A stretch of DNA of 64,000 bases from Apricaphanius iberus (lineage: Eukaryota; Chordata; Actinopteri; Cyprinodontiformes; Aphaniidae). Where the stretch lies: the NCBI GenBank assembly GCA_028564705.1, contig JAPXFQ010001305.1, positions 868,001 through 932,000 on the forward strand, in the 5' to 3' direction. The notes under the pieces were generated by a model, which saw only the letters and a list, made by a program, of their open reading frames with translations, searched no databases and had not been told where the DNA came from. The stretch's first letter is position 1; each line of letters starts with the position of its first letter. Positions 21,950-31,394 of this stretch are shown here, one piece after another. Position numbers and translations under genes: made by a program.

Positions 21950-23290
21950 GTAAAAGCATTTTCTGAAAGATAAGAAGGTCCAAGACCATTAAAACACTTG
22001 AAAACGATTAAAAGAACCTTAAAAATCGATCCTAAAACATACGGGGAGCCAATGTAGTGATTCTAAGACCGGTGTGATATGCTCCCGCCTCCTGGTCTTC
22101 ATCAGGACACACGCTGCTGCATTTTGTAAGAGCTGTAAGCTTGAGGTAGTCTTTTTCGGAAAACCAGAAAGCCGGGCATTATAATAATCAATTCTACTGG
22201 TGATAAAGGCATGGATTAGCATCTCGAGAGAGAATTGGGCGGACTCTGGGGATGTTCTTTAGGTGATAAAAACCTATTTTAGTGATATTTTTAATGTGGG
22301 GGAAAAAAGACAACTCAGAGTGAAAAATCACACCGAGGTTCTTCACTTGTAAAAAAGGATTAAAAGACAATGATTGTAGTTTTGGTAAAAAAAAACGTCT
22401 CTCTCTGAGCCTCAGGAACAGACCTAAAACTTTAGTTTTATCCTGGTTGAGCTCGAGAAAGGTTCCTGCCATCCAGGATTTTATGTCTAAAATGCAGTTA
22501 AAGAGTGTATCCATTGGCCATGTGTCATCAGAAAGCACGGATATGTATAACTGTGTATCATCAGCATAATTGTGAAAGTTAACTCCATGTCTTCTGATGA
22601 CACCTTCTGATGATTGAACCCTTGGGGAACACCACATGTGATCTTGTGGACCTTAGACGAACAGTTATCCAAACTTACCATAAAAGTCCTGTCTGTGAGG
22701 ATGTGAACCATTTATGAACAGCCCCAGAAAGGCCGAACTATTTTAAACAAGTTAAAAGAATAGTGTGGTCTACTGTATCAAAGGCAGCGCTTAGTTCCAG
22801 TAGAACCAACACTGTCACCTTCTTAGTATCAAAGTTTAGTCTAAAATCATTAATAATCTTTAAAAGAGCCGTCTCAGTGCTGTGGTTCATCCTAAAACCA
22901 GACTGAAATTTCTCTAGGACATTATGAGCATTAATAAAATCATTAAGTTGAATTAAAAACAAGTTTTTATAAAACTTTGCTTAAAAATTGTAAGTTAGAT
23001 ATTGGTCGGAATTGTTTAAATCATTAAAATCTAAATTGCTCTTCTTCAGCAGGGGCCACACTACCACCCCTTTAAAGGCAGCAGGAAAAAACCCTGTCCG
23101 AAGGGAACAATTCATAAAGTTTTGCAAATCTCTTCCTTAAAAGAACCATAAAATTGCTTAAAAAACCAGGTGGGAATCGTGTCCAATTGCTTGTGGTGGG
23201 CCTCACTGAGGAGAAAACCTTAACAAGGGTCCCAGCATCCACCGGTATTAGAGGAGTGATTAAGAATGTTGTCAATGGTGGAAAACAGAA
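21950..23290 (-). mobile_element. L2-clade LINE, 3' half of ORF2 (reverse transcriptase)
   Basis: The minus strand reads, in broken frames, FKGVVVWPLLKKSNLDFNDL (about 23075-23010), LEKFQSGFRMNHSTETALLK (22910-22860), a motif A AAFDTVDHTILL (about 22800-22750), FHNYADDTQLYISV with the YADD catalytic motif (about 22590-22540), WMAGTFLELNQDKTKVL, VKNLGVIFHSELSF, and the C-terminal REHITPVLESLHWLPVCFRI (22090-22025). This order is diagnostic of L2. Catalytic Asp residues of motifs A and C are retained, but stops and frameshifts abound. The endonuclease half is absent, a common 5' truncation. Confidence 0.85.
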
Positions 23291-23408
23291 TTTTTATATA
23301 TTTTTATATATTTTAATGTTCTGAGATAATTCTGGAGCTTTACTGGGGAACAGGCGCCCACCTCCTAATACATTTAAAAAATGTTAATGTTTGCGCAATA
23401 TAAAATAA

Positions 23409-23510
23409 ATGGCAAAAAAAAACAAAAACAACACAACAAACAAAAACCAACCAAACAAAACAAAACAAACAACAAAAACCCACCCCAACAAAAAACAACA
23501 AAACACACAC
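23409..23510. repeat. A/C-only low-complexity tract
   Basis: About 100 bp composed almost wholly of A and C (caaaa/caaca units). Apparent Lys/Asn/Gln-rich frames across it are artefacts. Confidence 0.85.
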
Positions 23511-24253
23511 AGCTTTATAGACACGGGCCTCTGGGGTGTAGGCTTCCTTCTCCTCGAAATCTTACTCCAATCCGATCATTTCCAAACAATGTCTGAGCAA
23601 TGATTTGCTGTCAGAGAATCCTGGAGTCAGAAAAGAATCGTCTCTGTTCTGGGTCAAAGGTTCATTATAAAAATTATGGTTAATGGCTATCTGCTTCTCT
23701 AAAAACTTTTCTCCCAGTTTCTTATCTAAACATCCTTGCTTTTACTACTGCAATAAACTTTGAAATAAGTTTTACGACTTAAAAGCTTAGCCCCATAAAC
23801 CATACTGACAAACCCATCATGCAAGCTAATTAAAACAGACTTTTACTTTCTGAACACCAACCAAGGACTATACAAACATATTCAATACGAGACCGTTGCA
23901 CAAAGTAGCCCCAAAAAATATGAGTCACGACACTATCCTTCGGGTACAAGCTTCAAAATCATTATTGTCATTGTAGGTTATATTAAACCACTGGTAAACA
24001 TACAAGGAAAGATTCATTGGTACAATATAATGATATTTATTTGCACATGCACACCTCAAAGATTTACAAACAACATCCTCCTACTGCAACCATTTAAGAT
24101 TAGAAAGGGTCAGATTCATTACTATCTAAACCTCAGTCCAAGATTAAAAGAAGTAGTTCAGGAAAGCAAAGTAACAAAAAAAAAAAAAAAGTATCTTTCT
24201 TTTATGTTATACAGGATGTTCCCTTCTCAAGAGAAGCTGTTGTGCAATATTAG
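23511..24253. other. Spacer, nothing recognised
   Basis: AT-rich sequence up to the copia element; an A-run lies at about 24177-24190. The last five bases, attag (24249-24253), are the left copia target duplication. Confidence 0.45.
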
Positions 24254-24590
24254 TGTTGAGTGACGCAGAAGTAGTCGCGATGAGCAGGAGGAACATGGAG
24301 GAAAAAACAAACGGAAGCAAATGGTTCTCCTTAGAATAGCCGCTCCGGCTCTTTATTCATGCCGTAACAACTTAACTCTTCGGCGTAAGGGGAGAATGTA
24401 AAAAAAAACAAAAACACAGGAGTCTCCGAGCATGCGCTCTTGAGCTTGTCGTCACGCATGTAGAAACCAATACAGTACACACACCCTGGTGGTGGAAATT
24501 GGGCATTGTCTCTCTGTATGACCTTATAATAACACTATAATACTTTCAGTTGAGTTAACCTGAGGACATACAGTATATTGTAGTCCATCA
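24254..24590 (-). repeat. copia 3' LTR (337 bp)
   Basis: Downstream LTR, highly similar to 28775-29096 but starting TGATGGACTAC (one changed base in the terminal TGTT) and carrying an extra stretch at about 24430-24450. The minus-strand AATAAA lies at about 24351-24356. Confidence 0.95.
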
Positions 24591-24600
24591 CCCCCACTTG
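24591..24600 (-). promoter_or_regulatory. copia polypurine tract
   Basis: The minus strand reads caagtggggg immediately before the 3' LTR, the expected place for the plus-strand primer. It is short and includes one pyrimidine, as in other copia elements. Confidence 0.6.
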
Positions 24601-24772
24601 TACTCAGGTTACATCAGCTCAAACTTTAATTATAAACAAAAGTATTCTTGTGACTCTTCACTCTTTCACACCAAACAAAAGATCATCAAACTTTTCCAGT
24701 TTAAGCTTCGAAACGGGTTTGGTCATAATGTCGGCGACCATCTCTTCAGTATTGCAATAACGTAGACTCATT

Positions 24773-25204
24773 TTAACCTTCTGTCACAACAGATCTTACA
24801 AAATGATACTTGATGTCTACATGTTTACACCTCTGTCTGCTCACAGGGTTTTTGGCTAACGCGATCGTGCCTTGGTTGTCTTCATAAACCACAGTTTGTT
24901 TGTATATGTGGTCATCAATACCTTCCAAAAATTGTTTTAAATACATGCACTCCTGCATCGTAGAAACTAGAGCCATATATTCGGCTTCACAAGTTGAAAG
25001 AGCTACTCTGGGCTGCTTCTTAGTTTTCCATGAAACTAGACAACTGTTCTCGCTTAGGCTAACAAAGTAACCGGTTGTGCTACGTCGGTCGGTTGTATCA
25101 CCAGCCCAGTCTGCATCACTGTAAGCGGTTAGACCTAACTTCTCACTGTCGTCTCTTCTGAAGCATAACTCTTTGTTTGAAGTTCCCTTGAGATACCTTA
25201 GCAC
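24773..25204 (-). pseudogene. copia RNase H domain
   Basis: Same frame as the reverse transcriptase, beyond one stop codon. Reads LRYLKGTSNKELCFRRDD, AYSDADWAGDTTDRRSTTGY (catalytic Asp), LVSWKTKKQPRVALSTCEAE (catalytic Glu region), then VVYEDNQGTIALAKNPVS (Asp) and HVDIKYHFVR. These are the standard copia RNase H motifs in order, and the acidic residues look intact. It would degrade the RNA strand during cDNA synthesis. Confidence 0.93.
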
Positions 25205-25207
25205 ATG

Positions 25208-26596
25208 TTACACGGTAACCCATTGTTGCTCAGTCGGTTTGGACCAATATTGAGACAGTTTGCTCACTACTAAACTTAGATCTGGACGTGTACATGTTGT
25301 GAGATATATGAGGCTGCCTACATCTTCTCTATATATTCTCACATCTGTCATCTCAACTCCATCTTCTGTGTAGCATAACTTTTGATCACAGGGAGTTTTT
25401 CTTGGTTTACAACCTTCCATTTTAAACCTTGTCAGAATCTTGTTCACGTATGTTTCTTGGGACATTTTCACACATCCATCATGTTGAGTAAACTCAATCC
25501 CAATAATATATTTAAGTTTTCCCAAGTCTTTAATTTTAAACTTGACTGATAGCATCTCTTTTACCTTTTTCATCACATTTTCATTGTTTGCTGCAATGAT
25601 CAACTCATCAACCCAGATAACCAGGATGGTTTTCTCCTGTTCTGTTACCCTGGAATAAACACAGTAATGTGCTGGATTTTGTATGAAACCATTCTCTGTC
25701 AGATAATCATGCAAAACCTTTTTCCAGTTGCGACCAGATTGTTTCAATCCGTACAATGACTTCTCTAGTTTACATACAAGATCTTTTCTCTCTTCAAAAC
25801 CTTCTGGCTGCTCTGTATAGATTTCGTAGTCGATAGGTGCGTGTAAATACGCCGTATTCACGTCCATTTGGTGTAGTAACAGGTTTTCCTGCGCTGCTTT
25901 TTGAAGCGAAACTCTCACGCTTGTTAGATTGGCTGCTGGGGAGAATGTTTCACCATAATCTATTCCCTCCTTCTGACTATAGCCTTTTGCTACAAATCTT
26001 GCCTTGTACTTGTAATTTCCTTCGTTGTCATTTTTAACTGAATAAACCCACTTACCCCCCACTGTTTCCTTGCCCTTTGGAAGCTTAGTAAGGGTATAAG
26101 TGTTGTTTTCCCTCAAAGATTGGATTTCTTCATCCATCGTTTTCTTACATTGTTTTGAGTTGGCTGATTCCACAGCTTTTTTAAATGTTTTTGGCACTCC
26201 ACATATTGCTCTGTAACAGTAGTCGATGTTTGTGTTTACCTCATCACTATCTGTGTTTGTCACAAAATCTTTCAAGTGACCAGGTTTCCTTCGCTCTAGT
26301 TGGATACCTTTTTCTGTTGCATTTGTTGATCTTCCGTTACAATCATCAGATGCATCACCTTGTGAACTTTCATCTGTTTTTGTTTCTTCAAACTTGTTTT
26401 ACTCGTCAGCATCTTGAGTGACCTTGTCATCTGTTGGTAGCTTAAATGTGTTGTGAACATAATTTAACTCTTCATTTGTTTGGGTTTGTCTATCTACACT
26501 TGTCATTTTCACAAACTTAACCAGCCTATGTTTCTGGGCTTCTCCTGTGTGAGGATGATAAACCAAATAGGCGGGACTGTTTTCATCATTACCCAC
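25208..26596 (-). pseudogene. copia integrase C-terminus and reverse transcriptase
   Basis: 26596-26399 encodes the integrase tail (VYHPHTGEAQKHRLVKFVKM) and ends at a stop (26399-26401). After it, in the same frame, 26275-25208 is the reverse transcriptase: KTVGGKWVYSVKNDNEGNYK-like start (here ETVGGKWVYSVKNDNEG), KARFVAKGYSQKEGIDYGET, LHQMDVNTAYLHAPI (motif A Asp present), LEKSLYGLKQSGRNW, and motif C VIWVDELIIAAN. The copia motif is normally YVDD or WVDD; the second Asp is Glu here, expected to abolish catalysis. The tail contains DVGSLIYLTTCTRPDLSLVV. A single stop at 25205-25207 separates it from RNase H. Confidence 0.93.
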
Positions 26597-26649
26597 ATAA
26601 AATCCTTGTTCACACTTTGAATCAAGCTCCCCTTTGTCCTGTTTGTATG

Positions 26650-27234
26650 TGTAGCATACAGACTCAAACTTTTATATCTTAGAAATGTCTGGCTTTTTGC
26701 CTGTCAACATTTGATAAGCGGTCTTCCCTGTTCGCTTGTTAAAGCATCTGTTCCGGACTAAGGCTGCTAGCTGAACAGCATAGTTCCATAGCGATTTGGT
26801 AACTGACTCTTGATTACCATACATCTACCCATCTCAAAAAGTGTTGGCCAGCCTCTCTCAGCTGTGCCGTTTTGGTGGGGTGAGCAAGAAGCAGAAGTTT
26901 CATGCTTAATCCCATTTTTCCTCAAAATTATCTGAAAATCTCTTCAAGTGAACTCTGTACCATTATCAGATCTAATGCACTTCACTTTCCCCTTTGGGGC
27001 TACATCTGCAAGAAATGTTTCTCTTGCTTGTACTGTATCACTTTTTGTTTTCAGAAAATACACAAACATTGCACTTGAATAATCATCAGTGGACGACTGC
27101 ACACATTTGTACCCATCGATACACTCTGTAGTTATTGGACCTGTTAAATCTGTGTGTACCATCTGCAATGGAGCTTTTGCTCTTGGATCAGGATTTCTGT
27201 TTCGACTTTGCACAAACTTCCCTTGAATGCACAC
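26650..27234 (-). pseudogene. copia integrase catalytic core
   Basis: 27234-26944 reads PLQMVHTDLTGPITTECIDG with the first catalytic Asp, then CIRSDNGTEFT with the second. After a frameshift the third motif, HQNGTAERGWPTLFEMGR, is readable at about 26822-26885 and supplies the catalytic Glu (AER). So all three acidic residues of the D,D-35-E site are present but in different frames. Downstream to about 26650 the C-terminal core is decayed. The enzyme would insert the cDNA; the ATTAG duplication is the footprint of that step. Confidence 0.85.
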
Positions 27235-27273
27235 TTCACACTCTTGCTCTGGTTTTTCTGTTTTACTTCTGAT

Positions 27274-27906
27274 CTAAATCCCATTAACCACATTTTGTAA
27301 TTTTAACACATCCTCATAGTTGCAATGACCAAGAATCTCATGCCAGGTTTGTAGATCATTGCAGGTGTTACACTTATCACTCTCATCAACTTCAGTTGGC
27401 AAATAAAATAACTTTTCATGCACATGTATGTTGTACACAGTACCGTCTCTATGGATGAGCTTGCTCTCTTCTTGCTTTAAGTTGACTGTTGCTCCTAGCG
27501 TGGTGGCGGACTTGACAGAAAAGATGTCTTGGAGATAAGAACGAATTAACAACGCGCTCCTCAGCGTCGCTTTCCGTCGTTGACCTGTACTGTCGATCAA
27601 AAACACTTCTGCATCTCCTCTTCTTTGAGCGATTCCTCTGCAAAGGGTTCCATCTGAGAGCTCAACACAGTGTGACTCCCCCTTGAACGTGTCATCAAAA
27701 AGTTGGAACTTTGTCACATCGTTGATGATGTGCGAAGTGGCTCCGGTTTCAATCATCAGGCCCTTCTCCCTGATGTTGTGCCCCGGATGCTGCACTGGCG
27801 TGACTCCATCTTTGATCTTGAAGGCGTGGTCCGCTGCTCCTTCGAATCCGCTGCTTCTCTCATCTGCGACCTCCATCCAGTTTGGCTTTGCGTCTGCACG
27901 TGGCAT
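27274..27906 (-). pseudogene. copia protease and integrase N-terminal domain
   Basis: The open piece carries the aspartic protease core GLMIETGATSHIINDVTKF. Copia proteases normally show D-S/T-G-A-T-S-H; here the catalytic Asp is Glu (ETG). It continues through the flap region (VELSDGTLCRG) and ends with the pre-integrase zinc-binding motif, seen as CNTCNDLQTWHEILGHCNYE, in which the His and later Cys positions remain partly recognisable. A stop follows QNVVNGI. The protease should mature gag-pol; with Glu at the active site it would be expected to be inactive or very weak. Confidence 0.85.
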
Positions 27907-28673
27907 CTGTGTGGGTGCTGTTTTTGCAGGGGCTGCACCATGTCTTTCGTCTGCAAGTTTTCGCTGGGTGACCTTTTAGACCACATTTGAAACAGACAAT
28001 GTCGGCATCGCTAGCGTCCCTGCTTGGCATAGCTGCGTGCCTGCGACGGTCTTTGCACACAGTTTTCATTACGTTGTCGCTGGACTCTGCTGAGGTAAAC
28101 TTTTCAGTGTCTTCAAAACTTCTTAGCTCGTCCTTAAATTCAGGAAACGTTATATTGTCCTTATTGTGCGTCACGTTTATGGCAAACGGTTCAGGCAGTC
28201 CTTTAAGACCATAGCGATTAGTAAGCCATCACTCAATGTCTCACCAGTATTGCGCAGAGCTTAATGGCGGCCTCGGTCCTGATATTGTGGTCCGTGACCG
28301 TCTCATCGCTTCGCTTCTGCAGTGATGTCAGCGTGGTGTACAAGTGGATAATGTGTGGCTTGCCTCTACCTGCATAGTAGTCTCTCAAAATTTTTAGCGC
28401 TTTCCTCCCATTATTATTATTATTATCGGATGCTTCTCTCATTATTAGTGAAAGGCTCTTGTCGTCCAACAGTTGGATTAGCTCGGCATATGGGTCAACA
28501 TTTATCGAGCCATCAGCTGCTACTTCAGCTTCAACGTTAGGCTCTCTCAAGACTGTATTTTTTAAGCCTAAAAGATGTAAATTTCCGAGCACTTTTGTCT
28601 CCCAAAGCTCATACTTGCTTTCATATCCATCGAACATCAGTCGAGGCAACCTGCTGTGTCCCCGTGGATCCAT
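27905..28673 (-). pseudogene. copia gag with zinc knuckle, frameshifted
   Basis: The gag frame opens at ATG 28673 (MDPRGHSRLPRLMFDGYESK) and contains the typical capsid-like tract LYTTLTSLQKRSDETVTDHN. A frameshift near 28240 moves it to the frame reading LSDGLLIAMVLKGLPEPFAI, then a nucleocapsid zinc knuckle CFKCGLKGHPAKTC (C-x2-C-x4-H-x4-C; about 27985-28030) and a second Cys/His-rich stretch, WCSPCKNSTHTDATC. Gag coats the RNA and forms the particle. An (ATT)n run at about 28408-28425 gives a DNNNNNG tract in the protein. The frame then shifts again into the protease region near 27880. Confidence 0.85.
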
Positions 28674-28760
28674 GTTGCTATCTAGCCGTTAGCACACGGT
28701 CCGTTGCGACTTTCTATCGGTTATAGTTCAACAAACTCCTCTCCAAGTTGCTTCTGGTAC

Positions 28761-28774
28761 CTGGGCCCATAACC
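28761..28774 (-). promoter_or_regulatory. copia primer-binding site (half initiator tRNA-Met)
   Basis: Directly next to the 5' LTR the minus strand reads ggttatgggcccag, complementary to the anticodon stem-loop region of eukaryotic initiator tRNA-Met. Copia elements are known to prime from a tRNA-iMet fragment cleaved in the anticodon loop instead of from the tRNA 3' end. Confidence 0.85.
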
Positions 28775-29096
28775 TGTTGAGTGACGCAGTAGTAGTTGCG
28801 ATGAGCAGGAGGAACATGGAGGAAAAAACTGACGGCAAATGGTTCTCCTTAGAATAGCCGCTCCGGCTCTTTATTCATGCCGTAACAACTTAACTCTTCG
28901 GCGTACAGGGGAGAATGGAAAAAAAAAAAAAAAAACACAGGAGTCTCCGAGCATGTGTCACACGTGTAGAAACCAATACAGTACACACCCCCTGGTGGTG
29001 AAAATTGGACAATGTCTCTCTGTATGACCTTATAATAACACTATGCTACATTCAGTTGAGTTAACATGAGGACATACAGTATATTGTAGTCCAACA
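28775..29096 (-). repeat. copia 5' LTR (322 bp)
   Basis: Upstream LTR in the sense of transcription. It begins (minus strand) TGTTGGACTAC and ends CACTCAACA. It contains AATAAA on the minus strand (plus-strand tttatt near 28870) for polyadenylation. Compared with the other LTR it lacks about 14 bp after gagcatg. Confidence 0.95.
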
Positions 29097-29179
29097 ATTA
29101 GGCTAACAAACTAACAAGATGGTATCATCCAATATGCACACACCCCAGTCATTTGCAAGGTGTTTGGAACACAGCACGA

Positions 29180-30221
29180 TAGGGCTGGACAATAAAACGA
29201 TAGCAATATATATCTATCGATAGACGTATGGTGCAATAGAAAAAATAGGGGTCGATAAAAAAGTTTTATATAAAAAACATTTCCTCTTATTTTTTCATTA
29301 TACCCTATCAGGTAGTTTAATACAACAATAATTACTTACTCCAAACAAATCAGTAACGCTGAACCACGCAGCTCTGTCAGCCACCCTCTCTCCTTTCAAA
29401 CCACAAAAAAAGATGAAATTATTTGAGCTGAAACAGAATTTTTTGATAGTCCCTAAGTGAACCATCACCGCGTAACTTTGCCGCGGTCAGATGTCTAATA
29501 AAACTACGATCAGCTGTCTTAAGCAGGACCCCCCTTTTCCCCGCTCGCTGCAAATCTGTTACAGAGAGACAGGGGAAACTTACCCAGGTCGCGTTGCACT
29601 GCTAACAACACCTGTGGCTTTTAAAATGTCCGCTTGGTTCTCCTCCCGGTTCTCCTCCCGGTCCTCAGAAGCGAACAACTCTTTAAAAAACACTACAGAA
29701 TTGGATAGACCTGCCAGCTTCAGCTCTAAGTGACTGCACTGGCCTACAGTGTTCTCAGCACCGTCTGTACTCTGGTGAGGTTAGCTTTAACCAACAGTTG
29801 AACAGGGGCTGAACTGAAATTGAAAAAGCTTTATTGACGAACTAAACCAAAGGTTTCAGCCATTAATATCATAAAGTGTCATAAAATGTTTAAAAGATTA
29901 AAAAGCATCAAGATAAGCCTTTAATTTATTTAAAATATATGTAAAGTAATGGTTTATAATGTTACTTTTCTTTGTATTTACTGATGTTACTCAGGTGTCT
30001 TGATTTGCTTCTGTGTCTTACAAACTTAATTATGATAAAAAGAAGTGTTTGAAAAATGTAATGTAATTTCATTCTTAGTTAAAATTAGTTCATTGAAGAA
30101 TAACAAAATGACCGGGAAGGCACTTAGAATATATTTTTTTAAATTTTGTGATATTTATCTATATCAATCGATATGACAATTCCTTTATCGATATGCTCTT
30201 TTTCTATATCGTCCTGCCCTA
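29180..30221. mobile_element. hAT-type non-autonomous DNA transposon
   Basis: The left end is tagggctggacaataaaacg; the right end, reverse-complemented, is tagggcaggacgatatagaa. Both resemble the fish hAT ends of the type TAGGGCTGGRCGATA, and tatcgata-rich text follows both ends. Flanking 8-mers are cagcacga (29172-29179) and cagcataa (30222-30229), a 6-of-8 match consistent with an 8-bp hAT duplication. At 1042 bp it encodes no transposase; an 80-codon plus-strand frame (29491-29733) matches nothing I know. Confidence 0.75.
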
Positions 30222-30229
30222 CAGCATAA

Positions 30230-31272
30230 CAGCATAGGTTTGATAGAACAACATGGACTAAAAAGGCAATAAACAAGGTTTAACCTGTAAAATGTTATAA
30301 AACAAAGCTGTTAATACAAAGCCTTCATACTGAATTTTGTTAATAATTTGAAAATTTAGCCTATAATAATCTACACAGACTCAGAGTAGGCTCCTCTGAC
30401 TTATTATCACAATTATTATTATCACCCATATTATCACCTATAGCCTACTCTGACTCTGTAGATTATTATAGGCTACATATGCAAATGCAGGAAACTTATT
30501 TAATTTTGCCATTAAAGAATTTATCAAATCATAGCACTGGCTGTTACCAGCACAAATGTTAATGTTACCATTAATGTGGATAATTATCATACCTCCCTCG
30601 TCCCCCTTATCTTTCCTCTCTATTCCTCTCCCTCTGCTTCTATTCGGGAAAAAATTTCTGATGTCCATCTCTGAATAGTTTATCAGAAGGCTATGTTTAG
30701 TTTTTCCGTAGGACAGCTTCACAAACAGTATAAGCTACTTTTACAGGACTCTCTCTCTACAGTATACGTATAAATCATTATTAATTGTCCACATGTGTGC
30801 ATACAACCTACACATGGTGTGTGCCTGTGTGTGAGGGAGAGCACAAGCAGGTAAACTTAAATAAACTGCTAAATTTAGGCCACAATACTAAGCATTTACA
30901 AACAGATGCTAGTTATGTGGGACTTTGGGAAAATATGAGGTAACTTGTCATTTTTTCTGTCAAACAAGTTGTGAATATGTTGTAATATTAAAACTGGGAA
31001 CGACTTACTCTATGCTGGACGAGCTGCAGCGGTTTCCACTGTATACAATATGTGTCTGTGTGGAACAAAACACTCTTGAGTTATCATCTGAACAATTTTC
31101 TTTGGTTGTTGCGTTCAATCTTTTACCCAGCTACAGAGGTGCTATTTCCTAATTGGTTATTCTGGCGTCTTTCTTTTTTTACTTTTTTTTGGCTGGTAAG
31201 TGACAGGCTGGACTCATACAGGCACGGAGATGCGCTCACGATTTCCTTTTCCACCGAGAACAGCGCTATAAT
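30230..31272. other. Non-coding DNA with an inverted repeat, no gene
   Basis: Apart from the hairpin at 30357-30475 nothing is recognised. The stretch 31050-31270 precedes two hairpins and may be the body of a hAT-like element whose right end is at about 31341. Confidence 0.4.
30357..30475. repeat. Inverted repeat with 34-36-bp arms and 49-bp loop
   Basis: The left arm (30357-30392) begins tagcctataataatctaca; the right arm (30442-30475) ends tgtagattattataggcta. The arms match apart from two or three bases near the middle. The loop is AT-rich. It resembles a small foldback element; no target duplication is evident. Confidence 0.85.
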
Positions 31273-31319
31273 TTTACTGGGGCACTGGATACTTTTACTA
31301 AGGCATGTGCCCCAGTAAA
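31273..31319. repeat. Perfect 13-bp inverted repeat, 21-bp loop
   Basis: Left arm tttactggggcac (31273-31285), right arm gtgccccagtaaa (31307-31319). It lies two bases before a second hairpin. Confidence 0.9.
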
Positions 31320-31321
31320 TA

Positions 31322-31364
31322 AGGTCTAGTAACTCCCCCTGCACAGGGGGGCGTTACTAGACCT
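31322..31364. repeat. 20-bp inverted repeat with almost no loop; abutting transposon ends
   Basis: Left arm aggtctagtaactccccctg, then ca, then caggggggcgttactagacct. The arms differ by one mismatch and one extra G. CAGGGGCG.. followed by ttactagacc resembles hAT-type outer ends, so this looks like two such ends placed back to back. Confidence 0.8.
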
Positions 31365-31394
31365 CCTTTACAATCAGCAAGAGCTTTGAAGATG
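31361..31394 (+). other. 34-bp patch identical to part of the nearby Tc1 transposase
   Basis: 31371-31394 is identical (24 nt) to 32732-32755 inside the Tc1 transposase frame, and the preceding acctcctt also matches, with a 2-bp insertion. It sits exactly between the hairpin arm and the start of L2 sequence, so it looks like filler DNA or a tiny Tc1 remnant at a junction. Confidence 0.7.

Larger units (their letters stand above)
24254..29096 (-). mobile_element. Complete Ty1/copia LTR retrotransposon
   Basis: A 4.84-kb element transcribed on the minus strand with two similar LTRs (28775-29096 upstream, 24254-24590 downstream), each bounded by TGT..ACA-like ends. It is flanked by an exact 5-bp duplication, ATTAG, at 24249-24253 and 29097-29101. 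Domain order is gag (zinc knuckle), protease, integrase, reverse transcriptase, RNase H. Integrase before reverse transcriptase defines Ty1/copia rather than gypsy. The primer-binding site matches the anticodon region of initiator tRNA-Met. Frameshifts in gag and gag-pol, several stops and altered catalytic residues show it cannot move by itself, but intact ends and duplication point to fairly recent insertion. No envelope-like frame is present. Confidence 0.96.

Noticed and set aside
24254..29096. Endogenous retrovirus
   Set aside because: Integrase precedes reverse transcriptase and there is no envelope-like frame, so it is Ty1/copia.
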